Positions 39,792 through 49,401 are shown, counted from the first letter of the stretch. The stretch is 64,000 nt of DNA from Nocardioides alcanivorans (GCF_021555175.1 NZ_JAKGRW010000046.1:49616-113615); one strand, 5' to 3'. The notes: generated from the sequence alone by a model not told the origin. A program made the numbers and translations.

Positions 39792-40130
39792 TCAGGTGGC
39801 CTCGACGTCGTACGGAGGCAGCTCGCCGACCGCCAGGGGGCGTGGCGCAGCGGTGGTGGCGGAAGCAGCCGCCGCCCGGTCGTCCTCGTCCATCGCCTCC
39901 TGGAGGTGCTTGCGCACCAACTCCCTCGGGTCGAGGTCGCGCAGCTCGAGGTCGGCGAACTCCGCCCCCAACTCATCGCGCAGGTTGTCGCGTGCCGAGT
40001 TGGAGAAGTTGCGCAGCTGCTTGATGATCCCCGCAGCCTGCTTGGCCAGTTCGGGCAGCTTGTCGGGTCCGAAGACGACGACGGCCACGAAGGCGATCAC
40101 CGCCATCTCCGCCAGACCGACGCCGAACAC
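39792..40130 (-). CDS. tatB: Sec-independent translocase subunit TatB
   Basis: 112 residues: short N-terminal transmembrane helix (AEMAVIAFVAVVVF), the FGPDKLPELAK hinge, amphipathic helix and a charged tail. The extra length and the acidic tail fit TatB rather than TatA. In mycobacteria tatB follows htrA; here it is 8 bases downstream of mrp and away from htrA. Confidence 0.9.
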   Translation of the reverse strand: MFGVGLAEMAVIAFVAVVVFGPDKLPELAKQAAGIIKQLRNFSNSARDNLRDELGAEFADLELRDLDPRELVRKHLQEAMDEDDRAAAASATTAAPRPLAVGELPPYDVEAT

Positions 40131-40138
40131 GGCTCAGC

Positions 40139-41300
40139 TCAGAACCGGTTGGACGGGGTCAGGCCGAGCTGCATGCCAGCCAGGCCGCGGCCTCGGCCAG
40201 ACAGGGTCGTGGCGATGCCCTCGAAGGAGCGGGCCGCGGGTGACGCGGGATCGGCGTTGACGATCGGCGTGCCCGCGTCGCCTCCTTCGCGCAGCGCGGT
40301 CTCGAGCGGAATCCGGGCGAGCACGGGGACGTCGTAGCCGAAACGCTGCGAGAGGGTCTCGGCGACGCGGTCGCCACCGCCGGAACCGAAGATCTCGAGT
40401 CGGTGCTCCTTGCCCTCGGGCGTGCAGTGCGGGCAGGGAGGAAGCTCATGTTCTCCACCACGCCGATGACACGCTGGTGCATCATCGAGGCCATGGTGCC
40501 GGCCCGCTCCGCAACCTCGGCTGCGGCCTCCTGCGGAGTCGTCACCACGATGACCTCGGCGTTGGGGAGGTGCTGGCCCAGGGAGATCGCCACGTCCCCG
40601 GTGCCCGGGGGAGGTCGAGCAGGAGCGCGTCGAGGTCTCCCCAGTAGACGTCGGAGAGCATCTGCACGAGGGCGCGGTCGAGCATGGGGCCGCGCCATGC
40701 GACGACCTGGTCGCGGCGCGGCTTCAGCATGCCGATCGAGATCACGGAGACACCCGAGTCGGTCGGGACCGGCATGATGAGGTCCTCGACCTGGGTGGGG
40801 CGCGAGTCGCCCACCCCCATCATCGCCGGCACGGAGTGGCCATAGATGTCGGCGTCGACGATGCCGACCTTGAGACCCTGGTTGGCCAGCGCCAGTGCGA
40901 GGTTGACGGTGACCGACGACTTGCCGACGCCGCCCTTGCCGCTCGCGACGGCATACACCTTGGTGAGGGAGCCGGGCTGGGCGAACGGGATCTCCCGCTG
41001 CGCCTGGCCGCCTTGGAGCACCTCGCGCAGTCCGGCGCGCTGCTCGTCGGTCATCACACCCAGTTGCAGGTCCACACCGGTCACTCCCGGGACTCGGGAG
41101 ACCGCGGCGGTGACGTCGCGATTGATGGTGTCCTTCAACGGACAACCGGCCACGGTCAGCAACACCGTGAGCGACACGGTGCCGTCATCGCCGAGCTCGA
41201 CGCGATCCACCATGTTGAGTTCGGTGATCGGCCGCTTGATCTCCGGGTCGTTCACGGTCGCCAGAGCGGCGTTGACCTGCTCAAGGGTGGGGGTGCTCAT
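40139..41300 (-). CDS. mrp: Mrp/NBP35 iron-sulfur cluster carrier ATPase (two assembly frameshifts)
   Basis: About 387 residues after repair. N-terminal MIP18/DUF59 domain (about 1-90, with TVAGCPLKDTI) and ParA-like ATPase with deviant Walker A GKGGVGKSS, followed by DADIYGHSVPAMMG and LLLDLPPGTGDVA. The CPHC pair (repaired) binds the 4Fe-4S cluster in a dimer. It carries Fe-S clusters to target proteins. Frames break near 40,603 (run of C on the coding strand) and 40,440 (before CPHCTPEGK). Confidence 0.9.
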
Positions 41301-41311
41301 GATGGTCGAGT

Positions 41312-41850
41312 CTACGTGGCAGGGGGGTTCCGGCCCGATTCGGGCTGCTCATCCTCGACACGGGCACGCTCATCGAGATCGGCAAGCAGGGAGCGCAGCT
41401 CCGAGCGGATGAAGTCACGGGTCGCGACCTCACCGACTGCCATCCGCAGCGACGCCACCTCACGGGCGAGGAACTCCATGTCGGCATGGGCTCGCGCATT
41501 GACCTGGCGGTCCTGTTCAGCGATCACCTTGTCGCGCATCTCCTGCCGGTTCTGGGCCAGCAGGATCAGGGGCGCGGCATAGGAGGCCTGCAGACTGAGC
41601 ATCAACGTCAAGAAGATGTAGGGGTACTCGTCGAACGCCTGCCCCTCCGGAGCAACGGCGTTCCAGATCAACCAGACGGCCACGAAGAGGGTCATGTAGA
41701 GCAGGAATCGCGCGGTGCCCATGAAACGCGCGAACTCCTCGGCGAAGACGCCGACCGTCTCCGAGTCGTAGGAGGGCGCCGCAGCACCCGTCGGCCGAGT
41801 TCGCGGGGAGTGTCCAAGCGGGTACGTCGCTGCTCAGCCAAGGTGATCAC
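41312..41850 (-). CDS. DUF1003 membrane protein (frameshifted in assembly)
   Basis: About 179 residues after repair. Two transmembrane helices (FLLYMTLFVAVWLIWNAV and IFLTLMLSLQASYAAPLILLAQNRQ) followed by a long basic/acidic cytosolic helix: the DUF1003 layout, Rv1231c-like. Near 41,777 one C is missing on the coding strand; with it, RRPSYDSETVGVFAEEFARFMGT joins the N-terminal AEQRRTRLDTPRELG. The start is probably GTG 41850 (TTG 41841 possible), overlapping the MgtE-like stop. Function unknown. Confidence 0.8.
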
Positions 41851-43093
41851 CACCCACTTCGGTGTCGCGCCAGTTCTCGGGAAGCATGTGGTCCAGCAGG
41901 TCGTCCACGGTCACTGCGCCGAGCAGCCGCCCGTCGGGATCGACGACGGGCGAGGCAACCAGGTTGTAGCGGGCCAGGTGTGCGGCGACCTGGTCGATGC
42001 CCATGTCGGGCCGCAGCGGGTCGAGCGAGTCGTCGAGTGCGCCCGCCACCAAGGTGGACGGAGGTTCCCGGAGCAGACGCTGGATGTGCGCGACTCCCAG
42101 CAGTTTGCCCGTGGGTGGTTCCAGAGGCGGTCGGCAGACATAGACGAGGGCCGCGAGTGACGTGGTCAGGTCGGGGTTGCGCACCCGGGCGAGGGCATCG
42201 GCGATCGTTGCGTCCGGGGAGAGAATCACCGGCTCGACGGTCATCATCGCGCCTGCGGTGTGGTCGGCGTAGGACAGCAGGCGCTTCACGTCCTCGGCGT
42301 CCTCGGGCTCCATCAGTTCCAGCAGTTGGGCCGCTTGCTCGGGCGGCAGCTCGGCGATGAGGTCGGCGGCGTCGTCGCGCGACATCTCCTCGAGCACGTC
42401 GGCGGCACGCTCTGAGTCGAGCACGCCGAGGATCTCGACCTGGTCCTCCTCGGGAAGCTCCTCGAGGACCTCAGCGAGTCGCTCGTCATCGAGTGCCGAG
42501 GCCACGGCGATCCGCCGGTCGCGGGGGAGGTCATGGATGACGTTGGCCGCGTCGGCGGGCCGCATGGTGGCCAAGGTGCCGAGGAGTTGCGTGGCGCCCT
42601 GCCCCGGAGCCGGGGCAGTGAGGCCCACGACCTCGTTCCACTCCAGCACGTGGGTCTGGCCACGGCGCCTTCGCAGGCCCCGACCGGGTTCGACGAGAGC
42701 GACCCGGCTGAGCACCCAGTCGCGGTTGCGCGCCTGCTCCATCGCCACGTCGTAGATGTGACCCGTCACGTCGGACGCACGCACCCGCACCTCACGGTCG
42801 AGGAGCTCGCCCATAACGAGTGCCTCCGTGGGGCGCAGCTCGAAGCGGCGCATGTTGACGAGTCCGGTGGTCGACACGTGCCCGTTGTCGATGTGTGTGA
42901 CGCGGGTCATCGGCACGAAGATCCGGCGCCGGGCGAAGACCTCCACCACCATTCCGAGGACGCGCGGTTGGCTGACGCCCGACCACAACGACACGACGAA
43001 GTCGCGTACCTTGCCAACCTGGTCACCCTGGGGGTCGAAGAGGGGCAGCCCGACCAGGCGGGCCACGAAAACTCGGGTGGGGGCGACGCTCAC
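41834..43093 (-). CDS. MgtE N-terminal-domain and CBS-pair protein (soluble, Rv1232c-like)
   Basis: 419 residues from GTG 43093. N-terminal PRC-barrel-like part (FDPQGDQVGKVRDFVVSL), then the helical MgtE_N magnesium-sensing domain (about 170-270, rich in EELPEEDQVEILGVLD), then two CBS domains (MMTVEPVILSPDATIADAL; YNLVASPVVDPDGRLLGAVTVDDLLDHMLPE). The five-helix channel of true MgtE is missing, so this is a soluble or peripheral regulator, as in mycobacteria. It overlaps the DUF1003 gene and may act with it in metal or membrane homeostasis. Confidence 0.88.
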   Translation of the reverse strand: MSVAPTRVFVARLVGLPLFDPQGDQVGKVRDFVVSLWSGVSQPRVLGMVVEVFARRRIFVPMTRVTHIDNGHVSTTGLVNMRRFELRPTEALVMGELLDREVRVRASDVTGHIYDVAMEQARNRDWVLSRVALVEPGRGLRRRRGQTHVLEWNEVVGLTAPAPGQGATQLLGTLATMRPADAANVIHDLPRDRRIAVASALDDERLAEVLEELPEEDQVEILGVLDSERAADVLEEMSRDDAADLIAELPPEQAAQLLELMEPEDAEDVKRLLSYADHTAGAMMTVEPVILSPDATIADALARVRNPDLTTSLAALVYVCRPPLEPPTGKLLGVAHIQRLLREPPSTLVAGALDDSLDPLRPDMGIDQVAAHLARYNLVASPVVDPDGRLLGAVTVDDLLDHMLPENWRDTEVGGDHLG

Positions 43094-43183
43094 GGGGCAA
43101 CGGTAGCGTCCCGGGTGGCCGTGGCCGGCCACCCGCTCCGGTAGTCTCGCGGCGTCCTGTCGACCCAGCCCGGAGGAATCTCG

Positions 43184-44776
43184 ATGGCCGTGCCTCACCG
43201 TTCCGTCGGTGCTGCCCTCAGCGGCGTCGCCATCGACGACAACGGCATCACGGCGACCGCGCGAGACGAGCTCGTCCTCGACCTGCTGGTCGACGGCCGT
43301 CGGGTCTGGTCCTTCTGGCTCCACCGCGACGGCGAGCGCCGGGGCGCGGCGAGCTTCGTGGAGTGGCCACCCGCGCTGCGGCGTTTCCTCAACGGTACGG
43401 CGACTCTCGCGTTGGTCGAGCACGCCACCGGCGAGATGCACCACGAGGCGGAGGTGCGGCTGGGAAGCGGCGCCGGACGGATCCAGGTGGTGACCGAGGA
43501 CGGCAAGCCCGCAGGGTTGGACAAGTCCAACCGCCTGGCACAGACCTTCGACACGCGGAGCGCCGAGCACGTCGCTCCGTTGCTCGACTCGATCGAGGAG
43601 GTTCTCGAGGCGCTGCGTACCGCGGGCATCGAGGCGTTCCCCGCCTACGGCACGCTTCTCGGTGCAGTCCGTGGCGGGAAGCTCATCGGTCACGACTCCG
43701 ATGCCGACATCGGCTACGTCAGCCGCCACAGCCACCCGGTCGACGTGGTGCGTGAGTCCTACAAGGTCCAGCGCCGCTTGGCCGAGATGGGCTATGCCAT
43801 CACCCGCTACAGCGGCGCCGCCTTCAAGGTCGACGTCGCTGAGGGGGACGGCTCCGTGCGCGGGCTCGACGTCTTCGGCGGATTCCTCACCGAGGACTCC
43901 CACCTGGTGCTGATGGGGGAGATCCGCACTCCCTTCAAACGCGAGTGGATCTTCCCGCTCGGCACGACGACGCTGGAGGGCCGCACCCTGCCAGCTCCGG
44001 CCGACACCGACAGGTTCCTCAGTGCCACCTATGGTCCGCACTGGCGCACGCCGGATCCCGCCTTCCACTTCGAGACGCCGGAGACCACGCACCGACGACT
44101 CAACGGCTGGTTCCGCGGCACCCGGGCAGGACGCGATGGCTGGGACCGGGTCTGGTCACGTGCCGCGCGCGAGGGAGCGGAGCTGACAGACGTGTCGGAC
44201 GTCGTGGCGTGGATCGACGCGGCGGGCCCAGCACCGGCACACGTCGTCGATCTCGGCTGCGGCCGCGGCGAGGTCGTCGATGCCTTCGCGCGTCGTGGCG
44301 TCCCCGGAGTCGGACTCGACTACTCGCCGCGAGGATTCGCCCGGCTGGCTGCGGAGGCAGCTGCCGGCGGACTGCCGGCTTCCTATCGTGCTTTCAACCT
44401 CCTGGAGCTGCGCCAGGTGCTCAGCACGGGCGCCGATCTCGCCCGACTGCCCGGTCCTCGGGTGGTGCTGGCCCGCAACCTCGCCGACGTCACCACGCCG
44501 ACGGGCCGCGACCATCTCTGGCGCCTGGCGCAGATGCTGTTGCGCGACGGCGGGCGGTTGCATCTCGAGTTCCAGGTGAACGCGACCGAGGGGCCCAGCG
44601 CGAAGGTGCGCCTGCAACGGCCCCTGCGGGCCCAACGGATACGCAAGGACCTGGCAGCTCGCGGCGGCCGGGTGGTCGCCGAGTCCCAGATGGACGTCGC
44701 GGCGCCCACCGCACCGCAGGACCCCGCTGAGGCGGGCACATACCGAATCGCTCGATGGGTGGTCGAATGGCAATGA
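43184..44776 (+). CDS. LicD-like nucleotidyltransferase fused to a class I methyltransferase
   Basis: 530 residues. Middle part (about 130-290): FPAYGTLLGAVRGGKLIGHDSDADIGY, a LicD/nucleotidyltransferase-type signature with paired Asp for metal, as in phosphocholine or polyol-phosphate transferases acting on surface glycans. C-terminal part (about 335-530): SAM-methyltransferase motif I HVVDLGCGRGEVVDAFARRG and GVGLDYSPRGFARLA. N-terminal about 120 residues form a beta-rich domain of unknown role. A single continuous frame excludes a false joining by frameshift. Likely modifies a cell-surface polymer; substrates unknown. Confidence 0.75.
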   Translation: MAVPHRSVGAALSGVAIDDNGITATARDELVLDLLVDGRRVWSFWLHRDGERRGAASFVEWPPALRRFLNGTATLALVEHATGEMHHEAEVRLGSGAGRIQVVTEDGKPAGLDKSNRLAQTFDTRSAEHVAPLLDSIEEVLEALRTAGIEAFPAYGTLLGAVRGGKLIGHDSDADIGYVSRHSHPVDVVRESYKVQRRLAEMGYAITRYSGAAFKVDVAEGDGSVRGLDVFGGFLTEDSHLVLMGEIRTPFKREWIFPLGTTTLEGRTLPAPADTDRFLSATYGPHWRTPDPAFHFETPETTHRRLNGWFRGTRAGRDGWDRVWSRAAREGAELTDVSDVVAWIDAAGPAPAHVVDLGCGRGEVVDAFARRGVPGVGLDYSPRGFARLAAEAAAGGLPASYRAFNLLELRQVLSTGADLARLPGPRVVLARNLADVTTPTGRDHLWRLAQMLLRDGGRLHLEFQVNATEGPSAKVRLQRPLRAQRIRKDLAARGGRVVAESQMDVAAPTAPQDPAEAGTYRIARWVVEWQ

Positions 44777-45030
44777 AGACGGAAGACCTGCGTACGGCGG
44801 TCGCGCGCGGTCGCGCGAAGGTCAGGCGGGTGGTCGGCGCTCGCGTCGACACCGAGCGGTTGGCGGCCCGGGTCACGGAGCTGGAGGCCGAGGTGCAGGA
44901 GTGCCGCCAGCTCAACCTGCGCCTGGCCGAGCTCACCGACCTGGTGCAGGAGCTACTGCTCCCCGTGGCGCAGCGCGACGAGGAGAAGCTGGCTGCCCTG
45001 GTCTCCAAGTACTCCAGCCAGCTGGGCTGA
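44767..45030 (+). CDS. short coiled-coil protein
   Basis: 87 residues from ATG 44767, overlapping the end of the fusion gene by 10 bases. A basic N-terminal stretch (RGRAKVRRVVGARV) is followed by a heptad-like helix (RLAARVTELEAEVQECRQLNLRLAELTDLVQELL). Probably translationally coupled and a partner or adaptor of the preceding enzyme. Similar short coiled coils (DUF6752-like) occur beside envelope-polymer genes in related actinobacteria. Family assignment is tentative. Confidence 0.65.
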   Translation: MAMKTEDLRTAVARGRAKVRRVVGARVDTERLAARVTELEAEVQECRQLNLRLAELTDLVQELLLPVAQRDEEKLAALVSKYSSQLG

Positions 45031-45077
45031 GCCCCGACCACAGGGGCGCACCTGCGCGCAGCGGTGGCCCCGGGTGA

Positions 45078-47018
45078 TCAGGTGCCGTTGTTGCTGGCCG
45101 CGGGGGCGCCCCGCCAGCTGACGTGCTGAGCCCACCCGAAGGCACTCCCGGTCACCGATGGCAGTCGCAGGGCGGTGAGCACCACGTTGGCCAACGACGC
45201 GTTGCGCACCGTGGCCACACCGTTGGGGACCTGGTCGGCCGACTTCTTCAGGTGCGGGTTGAGGGCGAAGAGATCGCTGCCTGCCGGCATGCCCAGCCCC
45301 GGTCCCCAGAGGAAGAACGGGACGGTGTGGTTCTGACGGTCGGAGCCGTTGGAGTGCGCCTTCTTGTGGCCTCCGTTGGCCGATGTCAGCACGACCAGGG
45401 TGCTGCCCCGCAGGTGGGACTGGTTGGCGACGAGCTTGAGAAGTCGGCCGACCTGCTTGTCGGCGGCGGCCACGGACTTCCGCCACTTCTTCGACGCGAA
45501 CCCGGAGGAGTGCCCGGCCTGGTCGGGAGCAGTGAGGTGCACGAAGGTCAGGCTGTCCGGTGACGACTTGAGTCGCTTCCGCGCAGCGGTCACGACCTTG
45601 GCGGGCTTCGCCTTGGCCTTGCGAACACTGAACTTCTGCCTGCCGTTGTCCAGGCCTTGCGTGTCCCGGGCCCCGTTGCCGGCGTTCCACGAGTTGAGCG
45701 TCTTGTTGAACTGGGCGTCCATCGTGAAGGCGGACGTGCTGCGGCCGTTGTCGTGCGCCACGTCGAAGATGCTGGGCACGTAGCCGCCGGCCTTCTGGTG
45801 GACGGTCTTCTTGACCTTCTCCTTCTTGATCCCGTGCCCGCCGCCGGCCTTCTTCGCCGGTCGGCCGGTGACGATGGAGACCTGGTTGGGCAGTCCCAGC
45901 GTGGAGTCGGCCACCGTGTGGGCGTTCGTGGTGGTGACGCCCTCGCGCATCATCTTGTTCAGCGCGGGCAGCTTCGCCGCGTTCTTGCGCACATAACCGG
46001 CACGCAGTCCGTCGACGGAGATGGCGATGACCCGCTTGACGGGAGATGCCTGCTCACGCGCGGGCGCGACGTACACGTCGGCGTAGACGAGGGGATGGTC
46101 GCTGGCCTTCTTCACCGCGGCCGTGCGCAGGCGCTGGTGGTTGGAGAACGTGACGTCGGTGGTGCCGAAGATCCAGTCCACGCCCATGGGGCTGGGGGTC
46201 ACGCACTTGTTGGCCGAGGTGACCCCACCCGGACCTGCTGCCTGGAGCGGAGCCTTGCGCTGGAACTGACAGAAGACCTTCTTCTGCTCGTTGAGATCTC
46301 CCATCACGAAGACCGGGATGGCGGGATTCTGCGCACGCAGGTTCTTCACCATCGCCATCTGGAGCTGGCGGGCTTCGTTGCGATGGGCCTGGGGACCGAC
46401 GACCTTGGCTGCGTTGTGGAAGTTCGACACCCAGACCTGCTGACCGGTGGCGATCCGTTCGAGCAGCAGCACCGGCATCTGGATCCGACTGACGACCTGC
46501 TTGCCGTTCTGCTTCTTGAACCCGTAGGGAATGGCAAGCGTCTGCGCAGTCACCAGGTTCCATTCGCTCTTGCGCCACGCGATGGAGTTGTGCATTGCGG
46601 CAGCCGACAGCTGATTGCCCGGATACAGGCCGTAGGTGTCGCCGGTGAGACGGAGGAACTCCGCGTACTGCGGGGCCTGCATCTCCTGGAAGCCCAGCAG
46701 GCCGAGATCGCTGTTCCTGATCGCCTTGACCGCGTGCCCCATCCGCACGGTGCTCTTCGCGAAGTTCTTCCGCTTCGGTGGATTCCCATCGGTGTGTCCG
46801 GCGCCCAGCAGGTTGAAGGTCGCGATCCGGAAGGTCGTGGCCTGCTCGGGCGCCGACGGTGTGGAGTCGTTTGCGTTGTTCGGCACTGCCGTCGAGACGC
46901 TCGTGGTGAGAAACGGGGCCAGGAGGGCGACGGCACCGACGACGACCAGTCGACGGCGGGTACGGCGCGGGCGGACCCGCCCGGCGATCCGGGCGGTCCG
47001 CTCGGAGAATCGCGACAT
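45078..47018 (-). CDS. secreted endonuclease/exonuclease/phosphatase domain fused to an alkaline-phosphatase-superfamily phosphodiesterase
   Basis: 646 residues from ATG 47018 (GGAG upstream). Arg-rich N-terminus then a signal helix (LVVVGAVALLAPFLTTSV). EEP domain (about 55-325) with all motifs: ATFNLLGAGH, GFQEMQ, FVMGDLNEQ, SDHPLVYADV. Then an AlkP-superfamily phosphodiesterase/pyrophosphatase domain (about 335-640): VIAISVDGLRAGY (metal Asp), STLGLPNQVSIVTGR around the nucleophile region, LTAPDQAGHSSGF. The usual D-H-G metal motif reads TSANGGHKKAH, so the second domain may be altered. It could cleave extracellular nucleic acids, lipids or polymer phosphodiesters. Divergent from the sulfotransferase genes. 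Confidence 0.82.
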   Translation of the reverse strand: MSRFSERTARIAGRVRPRRTRRRLVVVGAVALLAPFLTTSVSTAVPNNANDSTPSAPEQATTFRIATFNLLGAGHTDGNPPKRKNFAKSTVRMGHAVKAIRNSDLGLLGFQEMQAPQYAEFLRLTGDTYGLYPGNQLSAAAMHNSIAWRKSEWNLVTAQTLAIPYGFKKQNGKQVVSRIQMPVLLLERIATGQQVWVSNFHNAAKVVGPQAHRNEARQLQMAMVKNLRAQNPAIPVFVMGDLNEQKKVFCQFQRKAPLQAAGPGGVTSANKCVTPSPMGVDWIFGTTDVTFSNHQRLRTAAVKKASDHPLVYADVYVAPAREQASPVKRVIAISVDGLRAGYVRKNAAKLPALNKMMREGVTTTNAHTVADSTLGLPNQVSIVTGRPAKKAGGGHGIKKEKVKKTVHQKAGGYVPSIFDVAHDNGRSTSAFTMDAQFNKTLNSWNAGNGARDTQGLDNGRQKFSVRKAKAKPAKVVTAARKRLKSSPDSLTFVHLTAPDQAGHSSGFASKKWRKSVAAADKQVGRLLKLVANQSHLRGSTLVVLTSANGGHKKAHSNGSDRQNHTVPFFLWGPGLGMPAGSDLFALNPHLKKSADQVPNGVATVRNASLANVVLTALRLPSVTGSAFGWAQHVSWRGAPAASNNGT

Positions 47019-47231
47019 GTTACTGCTCCAGAGGTGATCGTCCACGACGACACGCCCGTTTGTCGGCACTATCGTCAGGTCCGGACGAGTGTGACACAGA
47101 TGGGGCTGGTGTGACAGGTGATCTTCGGGGAACGGGCCGATCGGGTGGCGGCTCCTGGCCGGTTAGACTGCCTCGACTTCGAGATCGGCCCTGGCGGATC
47201 TCTCGGACCGGTCGGATGAGCAGGGGTGGAG

Positions 47232-48323
47232 ATGGGTCAGCGTCTGGTGCTGCACATCGGCGCGATGAAGACCGGGACGAGTTTCCTCCAGTCCATCCTC
47301 AATGCCCATGTCGATGAACTCGACGCCGCAGGAGTCCGCTTCCTCGGCGGGAAGTTCGGCGTCCAGTCCCGTGCGGTCCGCGACGTACTCGAGCTGCCCC
47401 GCAAGCCCAAGCGCAACACCCGCGGTTGGCGCAGGCTGGTGAAGGAGCTGCGGTCCCACCCGGAGCACACGGGCATCGTGTCGATGGAGTTCCTCAGCTT
47501 CGCCGCGCCCCGGCATCTCGAGGCCCTCTTCGCTCCGCTCGCCGACATCGACGTCGATGTCGTGCTCACCGTCCGTGACATGCACCGGGTCATCCCGGCG
47601 CAGTGGCAGACCTACACGCGCAACTTCGGCACCGAGTCGTGGAGTGACTACCAGTCCGCGATCCGACCGCAGCGCGTCCGGCCCGGGGGCTCCAGCCGGG
47701 CACGCCACACGTTCGACAGGGCGCAGGGAATCGAACGCATCCTCGATCGGTGGTCGAGGGTCGTGCCGCGCGAGCGCATCGCCGTGATCACGGTGCCTGA
47801 CCCGGACGCGCCACGCGACCTGCTGTGGCGGCGCTTCGTCGAGGCAGCGGGGCTGCCGGAGCTCGACGTCTCCCTCGACGGTACGCGCGACAACGCCTCG
47901 GTCGGCTACGGGAGTTGCGACGTCCTGCGCCAGCTCAACCAGCACCTCGACGATGTCCGACCGCGTGCCTACCGCAGGGTCATGCGGCCGCTCATCAACG
48001 AGGTCCTGGCACCGTTGCGCGGCTCCGAGAGCAAGCCGCAGCTCGACCGCCGTACGGCGCGCTACGCGACTGAGCGCAACCATCAGCTGCGGACCCTGAT
48101 CCAGGACCGTGGGCACCGGTTCATCGGGGAGCTCGACGAACTGCCGGTCGGTACCGAAGGCGGTGCTCCACCACGCAAGAGCCCGCCCCCAGCAGCTGCC
48201 GAGGTGCGCCGGGCACTCGATGCGCTCGCCGGGCGCCTCGGCGTGTCGGGTCTGCCTGAGGACGCCGATGGCGCGGTCCGGCAGGTCGCTCGTGGGCTGC
48301 GTCGCGCCAACGATTGGAGCTGA
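47232..48323 (+). CDS. sulfotransferase-like protein 1
   Basis: 363 residues. P-loop-like 5'-phosphosulfate-binding segment LHIGAMKTGTSFLQS at the N-terminus, then VDVVLTVRDMHRVIPAQWQTYTR, which matches the 3'-phosphate-binding R...S region of sulfotransferases. Family role: transfer of sulfate from PAPS to hydroxyls of glycans or lipids. The acceptor is unknown, and with no PAPS synthesis genes in view other phosphoryl-type transfer is possible. Start ATG 47232 (GTG 47226 is an alternative). Followed by a paralogue after 4 bases. Confidence 0.75.
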   Translation: MGQRLVLHIGAMKTGTSFLQSILNAHVDELDAAGVRFLGGKFGVQSRAVRDVLELPRKPKRNTRGWRRLVKELRSHPEHTGIVSMEFLSFAAPRHLEALFAPLADIDVDVVLTVRDMHRVIPAQWQTYTRNFGTESWSDYQSAIRPQRVRPGGSSRARHTFDRAQGIERILDRWSRVVPRERIAVITVPDPDAPRDLLWRRFVEAAGLPELDVSLDGTRDNASVGYGSCDVLRQLNQHLDDVRPRAYRRVMRPLINEVLAPLRGSESKPQLDRRTARYATERNHQLRTLIQDRGHRFIGELDELPVGTEGGAPPRKSPPPAAAEVRRALDALAGRLGVSGLPEDADGAVRQVARGLRRANDWS

Positions 48324-48327
48324 GCGC

Positions 48328-49401
48328 GTGAGCAGGCGCGTGTATCTCCACATCGGTCTCCTGAAGACGGCCACCACCTTCCTCCAGGAAGCGCTGTGGG
48401 TCCACAAGCAGGCGTTGGGGGAGCGCGGCCTGCTGGTGCCGGGCCGACACCGTCGCCGGCACCTGATCTCCTCACTCGACCTCCGTGAGGATCCGAAGCT
48501 TGCCCGCCGCTCCGGTGACGTCGCCCAGCCGTGGCAGGACCTCGTGGACGAGATCCAGCAATGGGCCGGCCCGACCGCAGTGATCAGCCATGAGTTCTTC
48601 GCTCCGGCCGCCGTCCCGCACATCCGTCGGGCCCTGGAATCCTTCCCGGGCTCCGAGCTCCACGTCGTCATCACCGCACGCGTGCTCACCGAGCTGGCTC
48701 CCTCCTTGTGGCAGGAGTGGGTGAAGAACGGCGGCAAGCTCGACATCGACACCTACCTCGAACCCGGCGAACCCGATCCGCACGACGAGTGGGGGTGGGC
48801 GGCCTTCGATCTTGCCGACGTGTTGCGGCGTTGGGGGTCGGTGATCCCCCACGACCGGATCCACGTCCTGCCGATGCGGGCGGACCACAGCAGACGCACG
48901 GAGATCTGGGACCGCTTCCTCGACACGATGGGCATCGACGGCACCGGACTGGTTCCGCCCGAGGAGGCTGCCAATGTCAGTCTGGGGGTGGTCCAGGTCG
49001 AGAGCCTGCGCCGGATCAACGCGGAGTTGATGGACTTCAACACCGCTGGCGATCGGAGCCACTGGATCCGCAGCTATCTCGCCCATGGTGGGGTGATGCC
49101 CAACGAGCGGGAGCGTTTCAGGCCCGGCGCCGAGCGCTGGACCGATCTGGTCGAGCGATCGCTGGAGGCAGTCCGTCTGCTCGAGTCCGAGGGGTACGAC
49201 GTCCGGGGAGAGCTCGACGCCCTGCGACCTCCCGACGAACCGCCGTCGGTCCGTCACCCTTCAGAGGTGGGCAACGCTGAGATGCTCGAAACGGCGACGA
49301 GGACGATCGCGGCAATGCTCACAGATGTGCGTTCTCGGAATCAGGCCAACAAAGCACTCAAGCGGCAACTGGAAGTCGTGAGTGAGCCCCCTCGCGTGTA
49401 G
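48328..49401 (+). CDS. sulfotransferase-like protein 2
   Basis: 357 residues from GTG 48328. The same N-terminal layout as its upstream neighbour: VYLHIGLLKTATTFLQEALW, then LHVVITARVLTELAPSLWQEWVK. The loop is KTATT where the first protein has KTGTS. The C-terminal third carries a long charged helix (AMLTDVRSRNQANKALKRQLEVV) likely to be a coiled coil. The pair looks like a diverged tandem duplication; they may act as a heterodimer or on successive residues of one polymer. Confidence 0.72.
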   Translation: MSRRVYLHIGLLKTATTFLQEALWVHKQALGERGLLVPGRHRRRHLISSLDLREDPKLARRSGDVAQPWQDLVDEIQQWAGPTAVISHEFFAPAAVPHIRRALESFPGSELHVVITARVLTELAPSLWQEWVKNGGKLDIDTYLEPGEPDPHDEWGWAAFDLADVLRRWGSVIPHDRIHVLPMRADHSRRTEIWDRFLDTMGIDGTGLVPPEEAANVSLGVVQVESLRRINAELMDFNTAGDRSHWIRSYLAHGGVMPNERERFRPGAERWTDLVERSLEAVRLLESEGYDVRGELDALRPPDEPPSVRHPSEVGNAEMLETATRTIAAMLTDVRSRNQANKALKRQLEVVSEPPRV

